Shown: in pieces, positions 8,348-15,985 of the stretch
Layout of the letters: each line of letters starts with the position of its first letter
How positions within the stretch are numbered: position 1 is the stretch's first letter
Assembly: GCA_937925095.1 (NCBI GenBank)
Contig: CALEXX010000061.1
Location: 1-28,350 of the forward strand
Direction: 5' to 3'
DNA length: 28,350 nucleotides
From: an uncultured Leptotrichia sp.
GTDB lineage: Bacteria; Fusobacteriota; Fusobacteriia; Fusobacteriales; Leptotrichiaceae
Position numbers and translations under genes: made by a program
The notes under the pieces: model-generated
What the model was told of the DNA's origin: nothing
The model's input: the letters and a program-made list of their open reading frames with translations, nothing else
Databases searched by the model: none

Positions 8348-8376
8348 ATTATATAACTTAACAGTAGAATAGTCAA
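8348..8376 (-). promoter_or_regulatory. Consensus sigma-70 promoter of the DUF4299 gene
   Basis: On the minus strand TTGACT (8371-8376) and TATAAT (8348-8353) are separated by exactly 17 bp. Transcription should begin near 8341. Confidence 0.65.
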
Positions 8377-8508
8377 TTTTTTATACTCTAATTTTTATAT
8401 TCTTAGACAAAACAAATGTTTGATTTGCAATGTAGTTTTAAACTAATAATTAATTGTATTGGGAATCTAATCTCAAAATCATTAAACCTTTGTTTATTCA
8501 AAGATTAT

Positions 8509-8534
8509 TATAATCAAAAAAAAAAAAAAAAAAA
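8509..8534 (+). promoter_or_regulatory. TATAAT box followed by a 19-base A tract
   Basis: A perfect TATAAT (8509-8514) is followed after one C by 19 consecutive A (8516-8534). The predicted start of transcription, about 6-8 bases after the -10, falls inside the A tract. A short inverted repeat CTTTG/CAAAG (8488-8502) lies just upstream in place of a clear -35. The gene served is at 8588. Confidence 0.5.
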
Positions 8535-8587
8535 GGATTACAAAGAATAATATAAAAAATTAAATTTTAAACAAAAGGAGATTAGGT

Positions 8588-9217
8588 ATGAAAAAACTAT
8601 TTTTAGTAACAATGCTATGTCTAACATTTGCAATTCCAGCGAAAGCAGACTTTTGGAAAAAAATGAAAAATGCTGTATTAGGTCCAGGTAGCTCTACATC
8701 TAAATCAAATACTTCTGGAAAAACTGGGGGAACTAGGGGATATTTTCTATTAGATGGAAATTACGGATACATTGTAAATCCTTTCAACAAAAATGATCAA
8801 AAGCTTGAAGACGATATATATAAAGAAGAAAGGGAAGCCATATACATACATAGAAATTTACAGGGAACAGCAACTAAAGTGAATTATGTAGAATGCAGGC
8901 TAAAACCAGGAGATTTTTTATATTCAATAGGACGTCTATCATTTTATGGATATGTTAAGTTCCCAGTATATGCAGTTATATACGGGCATTCTGATAGTGT
9001 TTTAGGATGTTTCTCAAGAGATAAATCAGGAAAGGAAAAGGAAATTAGCAGATGGATATATCTAGATCATGATTTAGCCATGCTTATCTGGGATAATCAG
9101 CTGACCGTGACAACACTGGCCATGAAAAATGGAAAAGCAGCGAATGAAAATGAACCATGGTTTGATTCAACAAATCCTGAAGCTGAAATTTATATTAATG
9201 GGGAAAAATTTAAGTAA
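8588..9217 (+). CDS. Exported protein of unknown family
   Basis: The product is 209 residues. Residues 1-20 form a signal peptide ending in the cleavage site AKA. The mature part starts with a serine/glycine-rich linker (about 32-50). A beta-rich domain follows with 'GYFLLDGNYGYIVNPFNKND', a paired 'VECRLKPGDFLYSIGRLSFYGY' and 'VLGCFSRDKSGKEKEISRWIYLD'. Two cysteines remain after export and may form a disulfide. I recognise no family. AAAGGAGATTAG precedes the ATG. It is the first gene of a plus-strand cluster of exported and membrane proteins and is followed by a probable hairpin terminator or attenuator. Confidence 0.75.
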   Translation: MKKLFLVTMLCLTFAIPAKADFWKKMKNAVLGPGSSTSKSNTSGKTGGTRGYFLLDGNYGYIVNPFNKNDQKLEDDIYKEEREAIYIHRNLQGTATKVNYVECRLKPGDFLYSIGRLSFYGYVKFPVYAVIYGHSDSVLGCFSRDKSGKEKEISRWIYLDHDLAMLIWDNQLTVTTLAMKNGKAANENEPWFDSTNPEAEIYINGEKFK

Positions 9218-9268
9218 TTTACAACAGTCTAACAAAATTTGAAATATCTTATTGTTTTGTAATTATGA

Positions 9269-9293
9269 AGACTAGGGTAATCCCAGTTTTCTT
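9269..9293 (+). terminator. Short hairpin terminator or attenuator
   Basis: ACT(A)GGG pairs with CCCAGT around a TAAT loop, leaving one bulged A. It is followed by TTTTCTT. It lies 50 bases after the stop of the exported-protein gene and before the next gene, which has no obvious promoter of its own, so partial termination is plausible. Confidence 0.5.
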
Positions 9294-9338
9294 AAAAATT
9301 GCTTATTAATTGAAAAATGTAAAAGGATGGTTAGAAAT

Positions 9339-9899
9339 ATGAAAAAAATTATTTTAATGTTAGTACTTATTTTAGGAAGTTTTACTTTTGCAGAAATAAC
9401 AGAGCAGGAAGCCGATAGTTTTTTATCAGCAAAAGCTCAATTTTACATCTCAAATCAGAAGGATTGGTTTTATGGAGAAAATCCTGCTGATTTTGATGGA
9501 GAATTAACTAAATGGGAAAAACATCATTATTTTATCAGTGTTCTTCCAGTTGGAAAAAATTATAAAATTGCCTATATTCCTTTTGAAGAAGTAATATCTT
9601 ATGACAAGGAAGGTTATCCTATTTTATCTTATAGAACAACAAAAAGGTATGTTGTAAAAACCCAAAGAAATGAAAATATACCTACAACAACTTCATACAG
9701 TATTAATGTCATGTTTGCTGGAATGCACACTGGTACAGAAATTAAAAAAGGAAAAAAATATGAAAGAGAAAAGTATCAAATTCTTTCAGAAAATGAATTA
9801 AATACCTTATTAAAATCTAAAAATGCTAAAAAACTTGATTCAACTACAGAAAAAAATACGAAAGCATGGTTGGATTGGATATTCCATAATGCTAACTAA
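9339..9899 (+). CDS. Exported protein of unknown family
   Basis: The product is 186 residues. A signal peptide covers residues 1-18 (KKIILMLVLILGSFTFA). The mature domain has 'EQEADSFLSAKAQFYISNQKDWFYGENPADFDGELTKWEKHHYF' and a beta-rich centre, then a lysine-rich tail. There are no cysteines in the mature chain and I do not recognise the family. The ATG at 9339 is preferred to that at 9327 because AAGGATGG then has normal spacing and the signal peptide starts in the usual MKK form. Confidence 0.75.
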   Translation: MKKIILMLVLILGSFTFAEITEQEADSFLSAKAQFYISNQKDWFYGENPADFDGELTKWEKHHYFISVLPVGKNYKIAYIPFEEVISYDKEGYPILSYRTTKRYVVKTQRNENIPTTTSYSINVMFAGMHTGTEIKKGKKYEREKYQILSENELNTLLKSKNAKKLDSTTEKNTKAWLDWIFHNAN

Positions 9900-10112
9900 A
9901 AATATTTAATAATGTAAAAATTTGAATACCCCTATAAATCTATGAATTATGTATGAAAAATATAAAAAGTAATATAAAAATATTACAGAAAGTATCTTTT
10001 CCCATAATGAAATAAATATATTGTATTACAGTAAAAAAGAAATTTTCATTTTTAAAATAAATGTAATTATCTTCATCAAGATAAAAATTTAAGATTTTTT
10101 GAAAGGAAAAAT

Positions 10113-10733
10113 ATGAATAAACAGACAGTTAGAATTATTCAGTTTACAATAATTTCGATTCTAATTTTTGTATCATTTGTTGGTGGAATTTTAGGAATTC
10201 TTCTTTTAATTCCACTTGTTTTAGCGATTCTTTTTGGTTTTCTTATGAAGAGCTGGTATTTCTTCTGGAATATCCTTTTTACCGATATCATCCTGCTAGC
10301 CATATCATTTACCTTAGAAACATTAAATTTTAAAATAGCAGATATATTTGGAAAATATTTTAAAGAACACGAAGAAAATGAAAAAATGTTTGAAGAATAT
10401 GAAAAATGGTATTATGACTGGTACCAAAAGGAATATGAAAAATATGAGTATTCAAGACAGGAACAAGAATATCAGAGAGGGTATGGAACTCATTATTCTA
10501 CTGAAGACATAATTGAAAAATTTGAACAGAATTTAAAGATACTTGAATTGGACTCTGATAGTGAACTTTCTCTCCAAACAATAAAGAAAGCTCACAGAAC
10601 AAAAGCAAAAGAATTTCATCCAGATAAAAATCCTGGAAAAGATACCACAGCTGATATGCAACGTATAAATGCTGCAAAAGAGTATTTAGATTCTAATTTG
10701 GAATATTACTTATCTAAAAAAATTAAAAATTAA
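10113..10733 (+). CDS. Membrane-anchored protein with C-terminal J domain
   Basis: The product is 206 residues. Two or three membrane helices fill residues about 8-70. A highly charged, tyrosine-rich linker (about 82-125, many EYEK repeats) leads to a compact J domain at about 140-195. The HPD motif that activates Hsp70 ATPase is intact at residues 169-171 (KEFHPDKNPGK), followed by 'MQRINAAKEYL'. There is no G/F region or zinc domain, so this is a class III (type C) J protein. It probably recruits DnaK to a membrane site. No dnaK or grpE is nearby. GAAAGG precedes the ATG. The next gene starts 55 bp downstream. Confidence 0.85.
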   Translation: MNKQTVRIIQFTIISILIFVSFVGGILGILLLIPLVLAILFGFLMKSWYFFWNILFTDIILLAISFTLETLNFKIADIFGKYFKEHEENEKMFEEYEKWYYDWYQKEYEKYEYSRQEQEYQRGYGTHYSTEDIIEKFEQNLKILELDSDSELSLQTIKKAHRTKAKEFHPDKNPGKDTTADMQRINAAKEYLDSNLEYYLSKKIKN

Positions 10734-10788
10734 ATTTTTTATAAAATACATGATAATATTTAAAAAATATTACAAGGAGGGAGATAAT

Positions 10789-11265
10789 ATGAAATGTTTT
10801 TATCATAATGACAAAGATGCTCATGCTATTTGTAAAAATTGTAGTAAGGCAATTTGTTCAGATTGTTCAGTCAATATTGAAGGAGAAATATACTGTCCTG
10901 AGTGTTTTAGTAGTGTCATTGAATATCAAAAAAAATATCTTTTAAAACTTAAAATACGATATATAATAGGAGGAGTATTGGCCGCATTTTTTTTCTTTGG
11001 ACTGTTAAAAGATAATCCTGGGGAGGGAATGATACTCGGAATAGGTTTAGGAAATTTTCCAATAGGACTTTTTGCAATGAAAAATTCTCCTAATCCATAT
11101 GTACCTCTTTCATATGAAGGTTTAGGAAAAATTATATTACTAAAATGGTTAATTGCCTTTGCATTTGGACCAATTTTCACAATAATTTCAATTTTTAATT
11201 ATATAAAAACGTCAAAAACTATTAAAGCTAATGAAGCTTTACTTGAAAAAGTAATAAGTCATTAA
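10789..11265 (+). CDS. B-box/zinc-ribbon membrane protein
   Basis: The product is 158 residues. The N-terminal 40 residues carry a C-x2-H (C3, H6), C-x2-C (C15, C18), C-x2-C (C23, C26) and C-x2-C (C36, C39) pattern, a B-box-like two-zinc module. It is followed by about three membrane helices (roughly 54-74, 78-95 and 115-140) and a short cytosolic tail. The ATG at 10789 is chosen because AAGGAGGGAG lies six bases upstream and the reading frame then begins directly with the zinc module. Bacterial B-box membrane proteins are widespread, but their role is unsettled. The adjacent J-domain protein is a possible partner. Confidence 0.8.
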   Translation: MKCFYHNDKDAHAICKNCSKAICSDCSVNIEGEIYCPECFSSVIEYQKKYLLKLKIRYIIGGVLAAFFFFGLLKDNPGEGMILGIGLGNFPIGLFAMKNSPNPYVPLSYEGLGKIILLKWLIAFAFGPIFTIISIFNYIKTSKTIKANEALLEKVISH

Positions 11266-11277
11266 GTAAATTATAAT

Positions 11278-11337
11278 CAAAAAATTTTTATGTATAAAAT
11301 ATTCTATATTATTGTGTATTTTATAAAAATTTTAATT
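11278..11337. terminator. AU-only hairpin after the B-box gene
   Basis: The arm starting near 11280 (AAAATTTTTAT..ATAAAATA) pairs with TATTTTATAAAAATTTT ending near 11335, around a loop of about 15 bases. A T-rich tract follows. With no G-C pairs the stem is weak, and it may be only AT-rich intergenic sequence. Confidence 0.3.
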
Positions 11338-11395
11338 TTTGATACTCTATTTTTACATTATTAAATCACTAATTTGAATTAAGGAGACTATTATT

Positions 11396-11866
11396 ATGAA
11401 ATCTAAAGAGTACAACTACATAAAGCTCTGTTATTTAGTGAAATATATTTTTATAGCAATTTTCATTATAAGAGCATTATTTCTAAATATTTTTTTAGGC
11501 AAAGAAATGAACCAGTTAATTGCTATGCTTTTCGTCTATACTGCAATTATCTTCTATGTTTTTAAAGGTTTAGGTCTTGAAAATAATATGATAATGAGAG
11601 AATTAAAAAGAAGAACTGATAAATTACCTGTAGCAAAAGAAAATAGTTTCAACTGGAATAAAAAAGACCAAGTTGGAATATTTTTTACTGATCCTGAAAA
11701 AGGAACTTTATGGTTTTGTAGCAATCAGACAAACTACGACTTATATGTTTATCCAATAATAGAATTTAAAATATACGAGTCAAATACTACAATTTTTTTT
11801 GAAAAAATAGCAGGAGACTGTGACTTGCAGAAATTCAAAGTTTTTAAATCAACAAATGAATACTAA
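11396..11866 (+). CDS. Small membrane protein of unknown family
   Basis: The product is 156 residues. Two hydrophobic helices at about residues 12-32 and 40-58 are followed by a soluble domain of about 95 residues. That domain contains 'RELKRRTDKLPVAKENSFNWNKKDQVGIFFTDPEKGTLWFCSNQTNYDLYVYPIIEFKIYES', which reads as beta strands. I recognise no family. AAGGAGAC lies nine bases upstream of the ATG. It sits in the middle of the membrane/exported cluster, with 37 bp to the next gene. Confidence 0.7.
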   Translation: MKSKEYNYIKLCYLVKYIFIAIFIIRALFLNIFLGKEMNQLIAMLFVYTAIIFYVFKGLGLENNMIMRELKRRTDKLPVAKENSFNWNKKDQVGIFFTDPEKGTLWFCSNQTNYDLYVYPIIEFKIYESNTTIFFEKIAGDCDLQKFKVFKSTNEY

Positions 11867-11903
11867 AGTTTTTTTATAAAATTTTGATGGAAAGGAAAAA
11901 ATT

Positions 11904-12620
11904 ATGCTATTTATAACTAAAAAATATGTGGTTGAAGTGTTTAGAATATTTATGAATGCTTCCCTCATAATGAAACTAATTACATTAGGAATTATAGCAA
12001 TATATATACTTATCGTATTTTTTGTCATAAAAAAATCTAAACCTATTGAAGGTGTAACAAAAGGAAAAGTTTGGATTATAAATATTGTCGGATATGGACT
12101 TATTGGACTTTCCTGTGGTCTTATGGTTGGAATTATAGTAGTTTTTTTTGTTACTTCTATCGTCTCTGTTATTGGAGGTTTTTTGGGATTTAATCCGCCT
12201 TCTGAGGCTCTTCAATGTATAATAGGACTTGTTATAGCAATAGCAATTCATCTTACTTTTTTTATTATGTCAAGCAACGCTTTTCTAACTTCACCACAAA
12301 ATATAGGTTTAGAAGAATCTATGACACCTAAAAAATATATATTTCTAATTTTAAAACTGATATGGTATGGATTTCTCGTATCATGGGGTCTAGGTCTCTT
12401 ATTTTTCTATATAATTTATAAACTCTTATTTGGTGTGAGCAAAGTTGCTGATACAGTACAAAATACAAGAGATTACCTTTATTCTGAACAGGATGACATT
12501 CTTCTTCGCAAATATGAAACAGGTGATTTTAAAACGAAAGAAGAATTAAAAGAAGAAGCAGAAAAAATAATTGAAAGAAGAGAAAGAAAAAGAAAAAGAA
12601 AAGAGGGAAAATTCTGGTAA
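11904..12620 (+). CDS. Polytopic membrane protein of unknown family
   Basis: The product is 238 residues with four or more membrane helices: about 22-42, 56-90 (probably two, glycine-rich), 104-125 and 143-172. The cytosolic C-terminal tail of about 60 residues is charged, with 'KTKEELKEEAEKIIERRERKRKRKEGKFW', probably a single amphipathic helix. No family is recognised. The ATG at 11904 has GGAAAGG about eight bases upstream. The gene follows the small membrane protein closely, and 61 bp separate it from the next exported-protein gene. Confidence 0.7.
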   Translation: MLFITKKYVVEVFRIFMNASLIMKLITLGIIAIYILIVFFVIKKSKPIEGVTKGKVWIINIVGYGLIGLSCGLMVGIIVVFFVTSIVSVIGGFLGFNPPSEALQCIIGLVIAIAIHLTFFIMSSNAFLTSPQNIGLEESMTPKKYIFLILKLIWYGFLVSWGLGLLFFYIIYKLLFGVSKVADTVQNTRDYLYSEQDDILLRKYETGDFKTKEELKEEAEKIIERRERKRKRKEGKFW

Positions 12621-12681
12621 AAAATATATAAACAGATAAATTTATTAAATCTATAAATAAATGAAAAGGAAGTGAAAAATA

Positions 12682-13140
12682 ATGAAAAAATGGCTACTAG
12701 CAGGGTTATTAATTGGAAGTTTTGCATTTGGTAAAACAATTACTGTAAAAAAAGGGAGTTACTGTACTGGATTTACAGATATAGGGGGTGATTTTGGAAG
12801 TGGTGCAGGAGAATATTTCAGATTTTACAACAGCTGTAATATTAATGGTGTTGAATATAAGGATGTTGCATTAGGTTATATCTGGGGAAGAAGTGATAAT
12901 GTAGATCCAACTAAATTTTTTAATAAAAAGCTAAAGTCTTCACATAAAACATACATAAATCAAGGTACAAAATTAGAATTTGATGAAAATCGTCAAATAG
13001 ATTTAAGAGGCTGGGGAACTTCAAAAACTCCTGATTTTCAATTTGAAAATATTGGATATGAAGATAAATTTGTAAAAAATTATTTTGGATTTGAAGCTAG
13101 AGATTATAAGAAACTTCCATTTACTGATGAAATAAAATAA
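12682..13140 (+). CDS. Exported protein of unknown family
   Basis: The product is 152 residues. A signal peptide covers residues 1-17 (KKWLLAGLLIGSFAFG). The mature region opens with 'TITVKKGSYCTGFTDIGGDFGSGAGEYFRFYNSCNINGVEYKDVALGYIWG', with two cysteines likely to form a disulfide. The remainder is polar. I do not recognise the family. AAGGAAG lies before the ATG. It is the last gene of the cluster that starts at 8588 and is followed by a hairpin at 13165-13207. Confidence 0.75.
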   Translation: MKKWLLAGLLIGSFAFGKTITVKKGSYCTGFTDIGGDFGSGAGEYFRFYNSCNINGVEYKDVALGYIWGRSDNVDPTKFFNKKLKSSHKTYINQGTKLEFDENRQIDLRGWGTSKTPDFQFENIGYEDKFVKNYFGFEARDYKKLPFTDEIK

Positions 13141-13164
13141 GATAATAAATAATTATAATAAGAA

Positions 13165-13207
13165 ACTGCATCTTTACCTTGTTTATATTCAAGATTTTAG
13201 ATGCAGT
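13165..13207. repeat. Hairpin between the exported-protein gene and the broken antitoxin
   Basis: ACTGCATCT (13165-13173) pairs perfectly with AGATGCAGT (13199-13207), and an inner CTTG/CAAG extends the stem across an internal loop. No T-run follows on the plus strand, so it is an imperfect terminator at best. It lies just upstream of the promoter at 13221. Confidence 0.5.
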
Positions 13208-13220
13208 ACAAATATTTTCA

Positions 13221-13249
13221 TTGCTTTTTATTATTTTTTATGTTAAAAT
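13221..13249 (+). promoter_or_regulatory. Promoter of the degenerate toxin-antitoxin module
   Basis: TTGCTT (13221-13226) and TAAAAT (13244-13249) are 17 bp apart, with an extended TG at 13241-13242. The same geometry and nearly the same sequence occur before the intact module (22959-22987). Confidence 0.6.
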
Positions 13250-13286
13250 TTTATTAACAAAAATAATAAGAAAGGGTGTGAATTTT

Positions 13287-13490
13287 ATGATAACCGTTTC
13301 TATAAATGCTCATCCTGACATAGAAGATAGAATAAACAACTATGTAAAGGAAAACAATATCAATTTAAACCAAGTAATATTAGATTTAATTCTTGAAAAA
13401 ATCGAAGATGAAGAGGACTACAAATTGGCTGTTGAAGCTTATGAAGAATATAAGTTAAACAAGGAAAAGCAATTTCATTTGAAGATTTAG
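13287..13490 (+). pseudogene. Frameshifted RelB-type antitoxin (copy A)
   Basis: The first 60 residues match the intact antitoxin at 23023-23259 with about nine substitutions (MITVSINAHPDIEDRIN... against MITVSINANPDIENKIN...). A one-base deletion near 13464-13469 then changes the frame, giving a short ending 'KEKQFHLKI' at residue 67. The next-frame bases still encode 'ISFEDLVKKMGLENEI', the normal C-terminus, which runs into the toxin start exactly as in the intact copy. The lost tail is the part that normally binds toxin, so the product may still bind DNA but probably does not neutralise toxin. The start is the ATG at 13287, preceded by AAAGGGTG. Confidence 0.8.
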
Positions 13491-13511
13491 TAAAAAAAAT
13501 GGGATTGGAAA

Positions 13512-13691
13512 ATGAAATATAAAGTTATCATCAGACAAAAAGCTGAAAAACAATTAAATAAACTAGATGATTCTATGAAACTAAAAATTATGCGATACAT
13601 TAAACAAAATCTTAATAATACAGATAATCCAAAAAAATTTGGTAAAGCATTAAGATACAATCTGAAATTTATTGGGTTAATTGAGAATTGA
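13512..13691 (+). pseudogene. Truncated RelE/ParE-type toxin (copy A)
   Basis: The remnant is 59 residues: the N-terminal 50 match the toxin at 23249-23515, then the reading passes into 'KFIGLIEN' and stops. The missing C-terminal half contains the core strand and basic residues of the RelE fold (GFWRYRVENYRIIAKI and following), so it should be inactive. The sequence after the junction (GGGTTAATTGAG) matches sequence that lies beyond the stop codon in copy B. This shows an internal deletion of about 132 bp rather than a simple stop mutation. Confidence 0.85.
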
Positions 13692-13699
13692 AAATAATA

Positions 13700-13746
13700 A
13701 AAACTGTCTGATACTCTTATTTTTAAGAATAAAAGGCAGTTTTTTT
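13700..13746. terminator. Terminator of the broken module
   Basis: AAAACUGUCU (13700-13709) pairs with AGGCAGUUUU (13734-13743) over 10 bp, including one G-U pair that forms only on the plus strand. A TTATT/AATAA inner pairing extends it. T-rich tails occur on both sides. It also lies at the end of the convergent M20 peptidase gene. Confidence 0.7.
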
Positions 13747-13752
13747 ACTTTA

Positions 13753-14979
13753 TTATTTTCTATTTTTCAACTTACTTATTTCATATAATGAAAGTGCGTA
13801 AATTTCTGTTATTTTCTCTAAATCTGATAAATCAAACCATTCGTCAGGTAAATGTGCTATATCCTTCTGACCAGGAAAACTTGGACCATACGCAATAATA
13901 TTAGGAATTATTTTTGCATAAGTGCCTCCTGTAGTTGTAACAGGTTTCGCATCAAAGCCTGTTACATAATTATATACCTTCTGTAAAGTCTGCACATATT
14001 CAGAATTTTTATCATACAATACAGGATTCCAGTTGGCAACTTCCTCCAGCTCTGTTCCTTCTGTCAGACTGTTTCTAATTAAATCCATAAGCTGTTCTTT
14101 TTTACACACTGCTGGATAACTCATTACAAATTCAAAAAAATGTCTATTTTCAGAAATTCCAAATCTATAACCTCTTAATATCATTTCTCCAAAGTCATCA
14201 TCTCTAAAATCTATCTTTAATTTCACTCCATTGTTAGGAGCCGATAAAATATAGTTATTTACAAAATCATACAATTTATCTAAATCCTTCATTTCAGAAT
14301 ATATTCTTACCTTAAGCCTTCCTCTTTCTCCATATACAACTGGCCATTTACAGTCAGGAGTCCAACCAAAAATAGGAGGTTTTTCCTTTGTAAGATAATG
14401 TTTTACACATCCAAAGCCTGTTTCTTCATTTGTTCCAAAAACTACTCTTACAGGAACATCAAATTTTATTCCTAATTTTTTCAGAATATGAAGGGCAAAT
14501 AAATTTGAAAGAATAGGTCCTTTATTATCTAGAACTCCTCTTCCATATATACGGTTATTTTCTATTTCTCCACCTAAGGGAGAATGTTTCCAGCCTTCAC
14601 CAAGAGGAACAACATCCACATGACCGAAAATTCCTATGTATTCATCGCAGTCCTTAATTCCTTCTGGCATATATTCTGCATAACCTATTTTATTGTCTAT
14701 ATTCACTGTATTGAATCCAAATCTTTCTGATATTTCCAAGGCTTTAGCCAGTGCCTCTGCAGGCCCTTTCCCAAATGGAGCATTTTCTTCTGAATCTGTC
14801 TGAATACTGTAAATTGAAACTAATTCACGTATTGTTTCTATTAATTCAGGCTGGATTTTTTTTACTTCTTCCTTTATTTCCATAATTATTTTATCAGCAC
14901 AGAAATTTTCAGAATTGCTTTCCTTCATGTTACTTTCTTTTTCACAAATACTTCCTTTATTTTTTAAAGTATCATCCAT
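13753..14979 (-). CDS. M20 family (PepV/Sapep-type) metallodipeptidase
   Basis: The product is 408 residues. All dinuclear-metal ligands of the M20 PepV/Sapep group are visible: H120 and D122 in GHVDVV, D151 in GVLDNKGP, E185 and E186 in GTNEETGFG, D209 in TPDCKWPVV, and H376 in KDIAHLPDEW. The family hydrolyses dipeptides in the cytosol with Zn or Mn. At 408 residues it is shorter than PepV (about 470), mainly through a smaller lid domain. It also carries an unusual 35-residue polar, cysteine-containing N-terminal extension. The ATG at 14979 is supported by AAGGAAGG; the later in-frame ATG (residue 33) lacks a ribosome site. It is the last gene of the peptidase operon, 13 bp after the asparaginase-like gene. 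Confidence 0.9.
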   Translation of the reverse strand: MDDTLKNKGSICEKESNMKESNSENFCADKIIMEIKEEVKKIQPELIETIRELVSIYSIQTDSEENAPFGKGPAEALAKALEISERFGFNTVNIDNKIGYAEYMPEGIKDCDEYIGIFGHVDVVPLGEGWKHSPLGGEIENNRIYGRGVLDNKGPILSNLFALHILKKLGIKFDVPVRVVFGTNEETGFGCVKHYLTKEKPPIFGWTPDCKWPVVYGERGRLKVRIYSEMKDLDKLYDFVNNYILSAPNNGVKLKIDFRDDDFGEMILRGYRFGISENRHFFEFVMSYPAVCKKEQLMDLIRNSLTEGTELEEVANWNPVLYDKNSEYVQTLQKVYNYVTGFDAKPVTTTGGTYAKIIPNIIAYGPSFPGQKDIAHLPDEWFDLSDLEKITEIYALSLYEISKLKNRK

Positions 14980-14992
14980 TTTTTTACCTTCC

Positions 14993-15958
14993 TTACTTTT
15001 CTACAAGAGGTTTCGTTCTTTCCTCTATGTATTCCTGTAGCCATTCTTTTGTTGCTTCTTCGTGTACCATTTTATCACCTTTTCTTTTTGTCCTGTACAC
15101 TTTTACAGGATTTGTTTCATTTCCGGCAACAAAAGAAAAATTCTCAATATTTGTAGCTACTCCCCATTCTCCTTTATTATTCATAGCAATTACAGAAATA
15201 TCCCCTGCTCTTCCCCTTTTTCTTATTAATTTTTTTTCAAAGCTGAAAACAGCTTTTTCACATGCTTCCTGAGGAGATAATCCACTTTCCATAAGTTTCA
15301 CTATTTCATATGATATTATTCCCTTCATTATATCTTCTCCAAGACCTGTTGCGCTTGCTCCACCAATTTCACTGTCAGCATAAAGTCCTGATCCGATTAC
15401 AGGAGAATCTCCCACTCTACCTTTCTTTTTCATGAAAAGTCCACTTGTAGAAGTTCCTGCAACTATATTTTCCTCAGTGTCAAGACAGACCATACCTACC
15501 GTATCATGTCCTGAATAAGGTTTTATCGCTATTTCTTCTATATGTGCCATATCCTTTAATCTATTTTTATAATGAATTTTTGCTCTATCTGTCAGCATAT
15601 TTTTTCTTTCAAATCCTCTTTTATGAGCATATTTCTCTGCTCCTTCACTTACTAACATGCTATTTTCATTTAAATGACTCAAATCCTTTGCAATGGATAT
15701 GGGATTGGCAAAGTCTTTGATAGCACAAACTGCACCAAAATCAAAGTTACTTCCATCCATATATGCAGCATCCAGTTCCACTTCCATTTCTTCATTTGGA
15801 AGCCCACCATATCCTACAGATTTATAAAAAGGAAAATCTTCAACATTTTTTATTGCTGTTTCTATAGCTTTTCCTGCATTTCCATTTTTTTTCAGTATTT
15901 CTGCTGCTTCTTTAACGCCATCATGTGCCATACACCATGTTGCAATTATTCCCCACAT
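14993..15958 (-). CDS. N4-(beta-N-acetylglucosaminyl)-L-asparaginase / isoaspartyl peptidase family
   Basis: The product is 321 residues and a T2-family Ntn hydrolase. The self-cleavage site and nucleophile are in GHDTVGM, with T153 becoming the N-terminus of the beta subunit. Substrate-binding elements 'AGTSTSG', 'GRVGDSPVIGSGLYAD' and 'GGASATGLGEDIM' follow the glycosylasparaginase pattern more closely than plant-type isoaspartyl peptidases. Members cleave the GlcNAc-Asn bond of glycoasparagine or isoaspartyl peptides. There is no signal peptide, so it acts in the cytosol on imported substrate. GAGGAGGT, an almost perfect ribosome site, precedes the ATG. It is flanked by peptidases, which supports a role in degrading modified peptides; the choice between the two substrates is inference. 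Confidence 0.85.
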   Translation of the reverse strand: MWGIIATWCMAHDGVKEAAEILKKNGNAGKAIETAIKNVEDFPFYKSVGYGGLPNEEMEVELDAAYMDGSNFDFGAVCAIKDFANPISIAKDLSHLNENSMLVSEGAEKYAHKRGFERKNMLTDRAKIHYKNRLKDMAHIEEIAIKPYSGHDTVGMVCLDTEENIVAGTSTSGLFMKKKGRVGDSPVIGSGLYADSEIGGASATGLGEDIMKGIISYEIVKLMESGLSPQEACEKAVFSFEKKLIRKRGRAGDISVIAMNNKGEWGVATNIENFSFVAGNETNPVKVYRTKRKGDKMVHEEATKEWLQEYIEERTKPLVEK

Positions 15959-15985
15959 TTTCTTACCTCCTCAAATTTTATTGTT

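Larger units (their letters stand above)
8223..8587. other. Divergent 365-bp intergenic region
   Basis: This very AT-rich spacer lies between the DUF4299 gene (minus) and the exported-protein gene at 8588 (plus). It contains the minus-strand promoter at 8348-8376, a plus-strand TATAAT at 8509-8514 and a run of 19 A at 8516-8534. I see no coding sequence or structured RNA in it. Confidence 0.7.

Noticed and set aside
9969..10084. Small inverted repeats (GTAATAT/ATATTAC and TTATCTT/AAGATAA) before the J-domain gene
   Set aside because: They are short, AT-only or nearly so, and lack a properly placed T-run; they are expected by chance in such sequence.
12479..12739. An 86-codon minus-strand reading frame over the end of the membrane-protein gene
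   Set aside because: Its composition is phenylalanine- and leucine-heavy because it mirrors a lysine/glutamate-rich coding tail; no ribosome site or promoter is seen.
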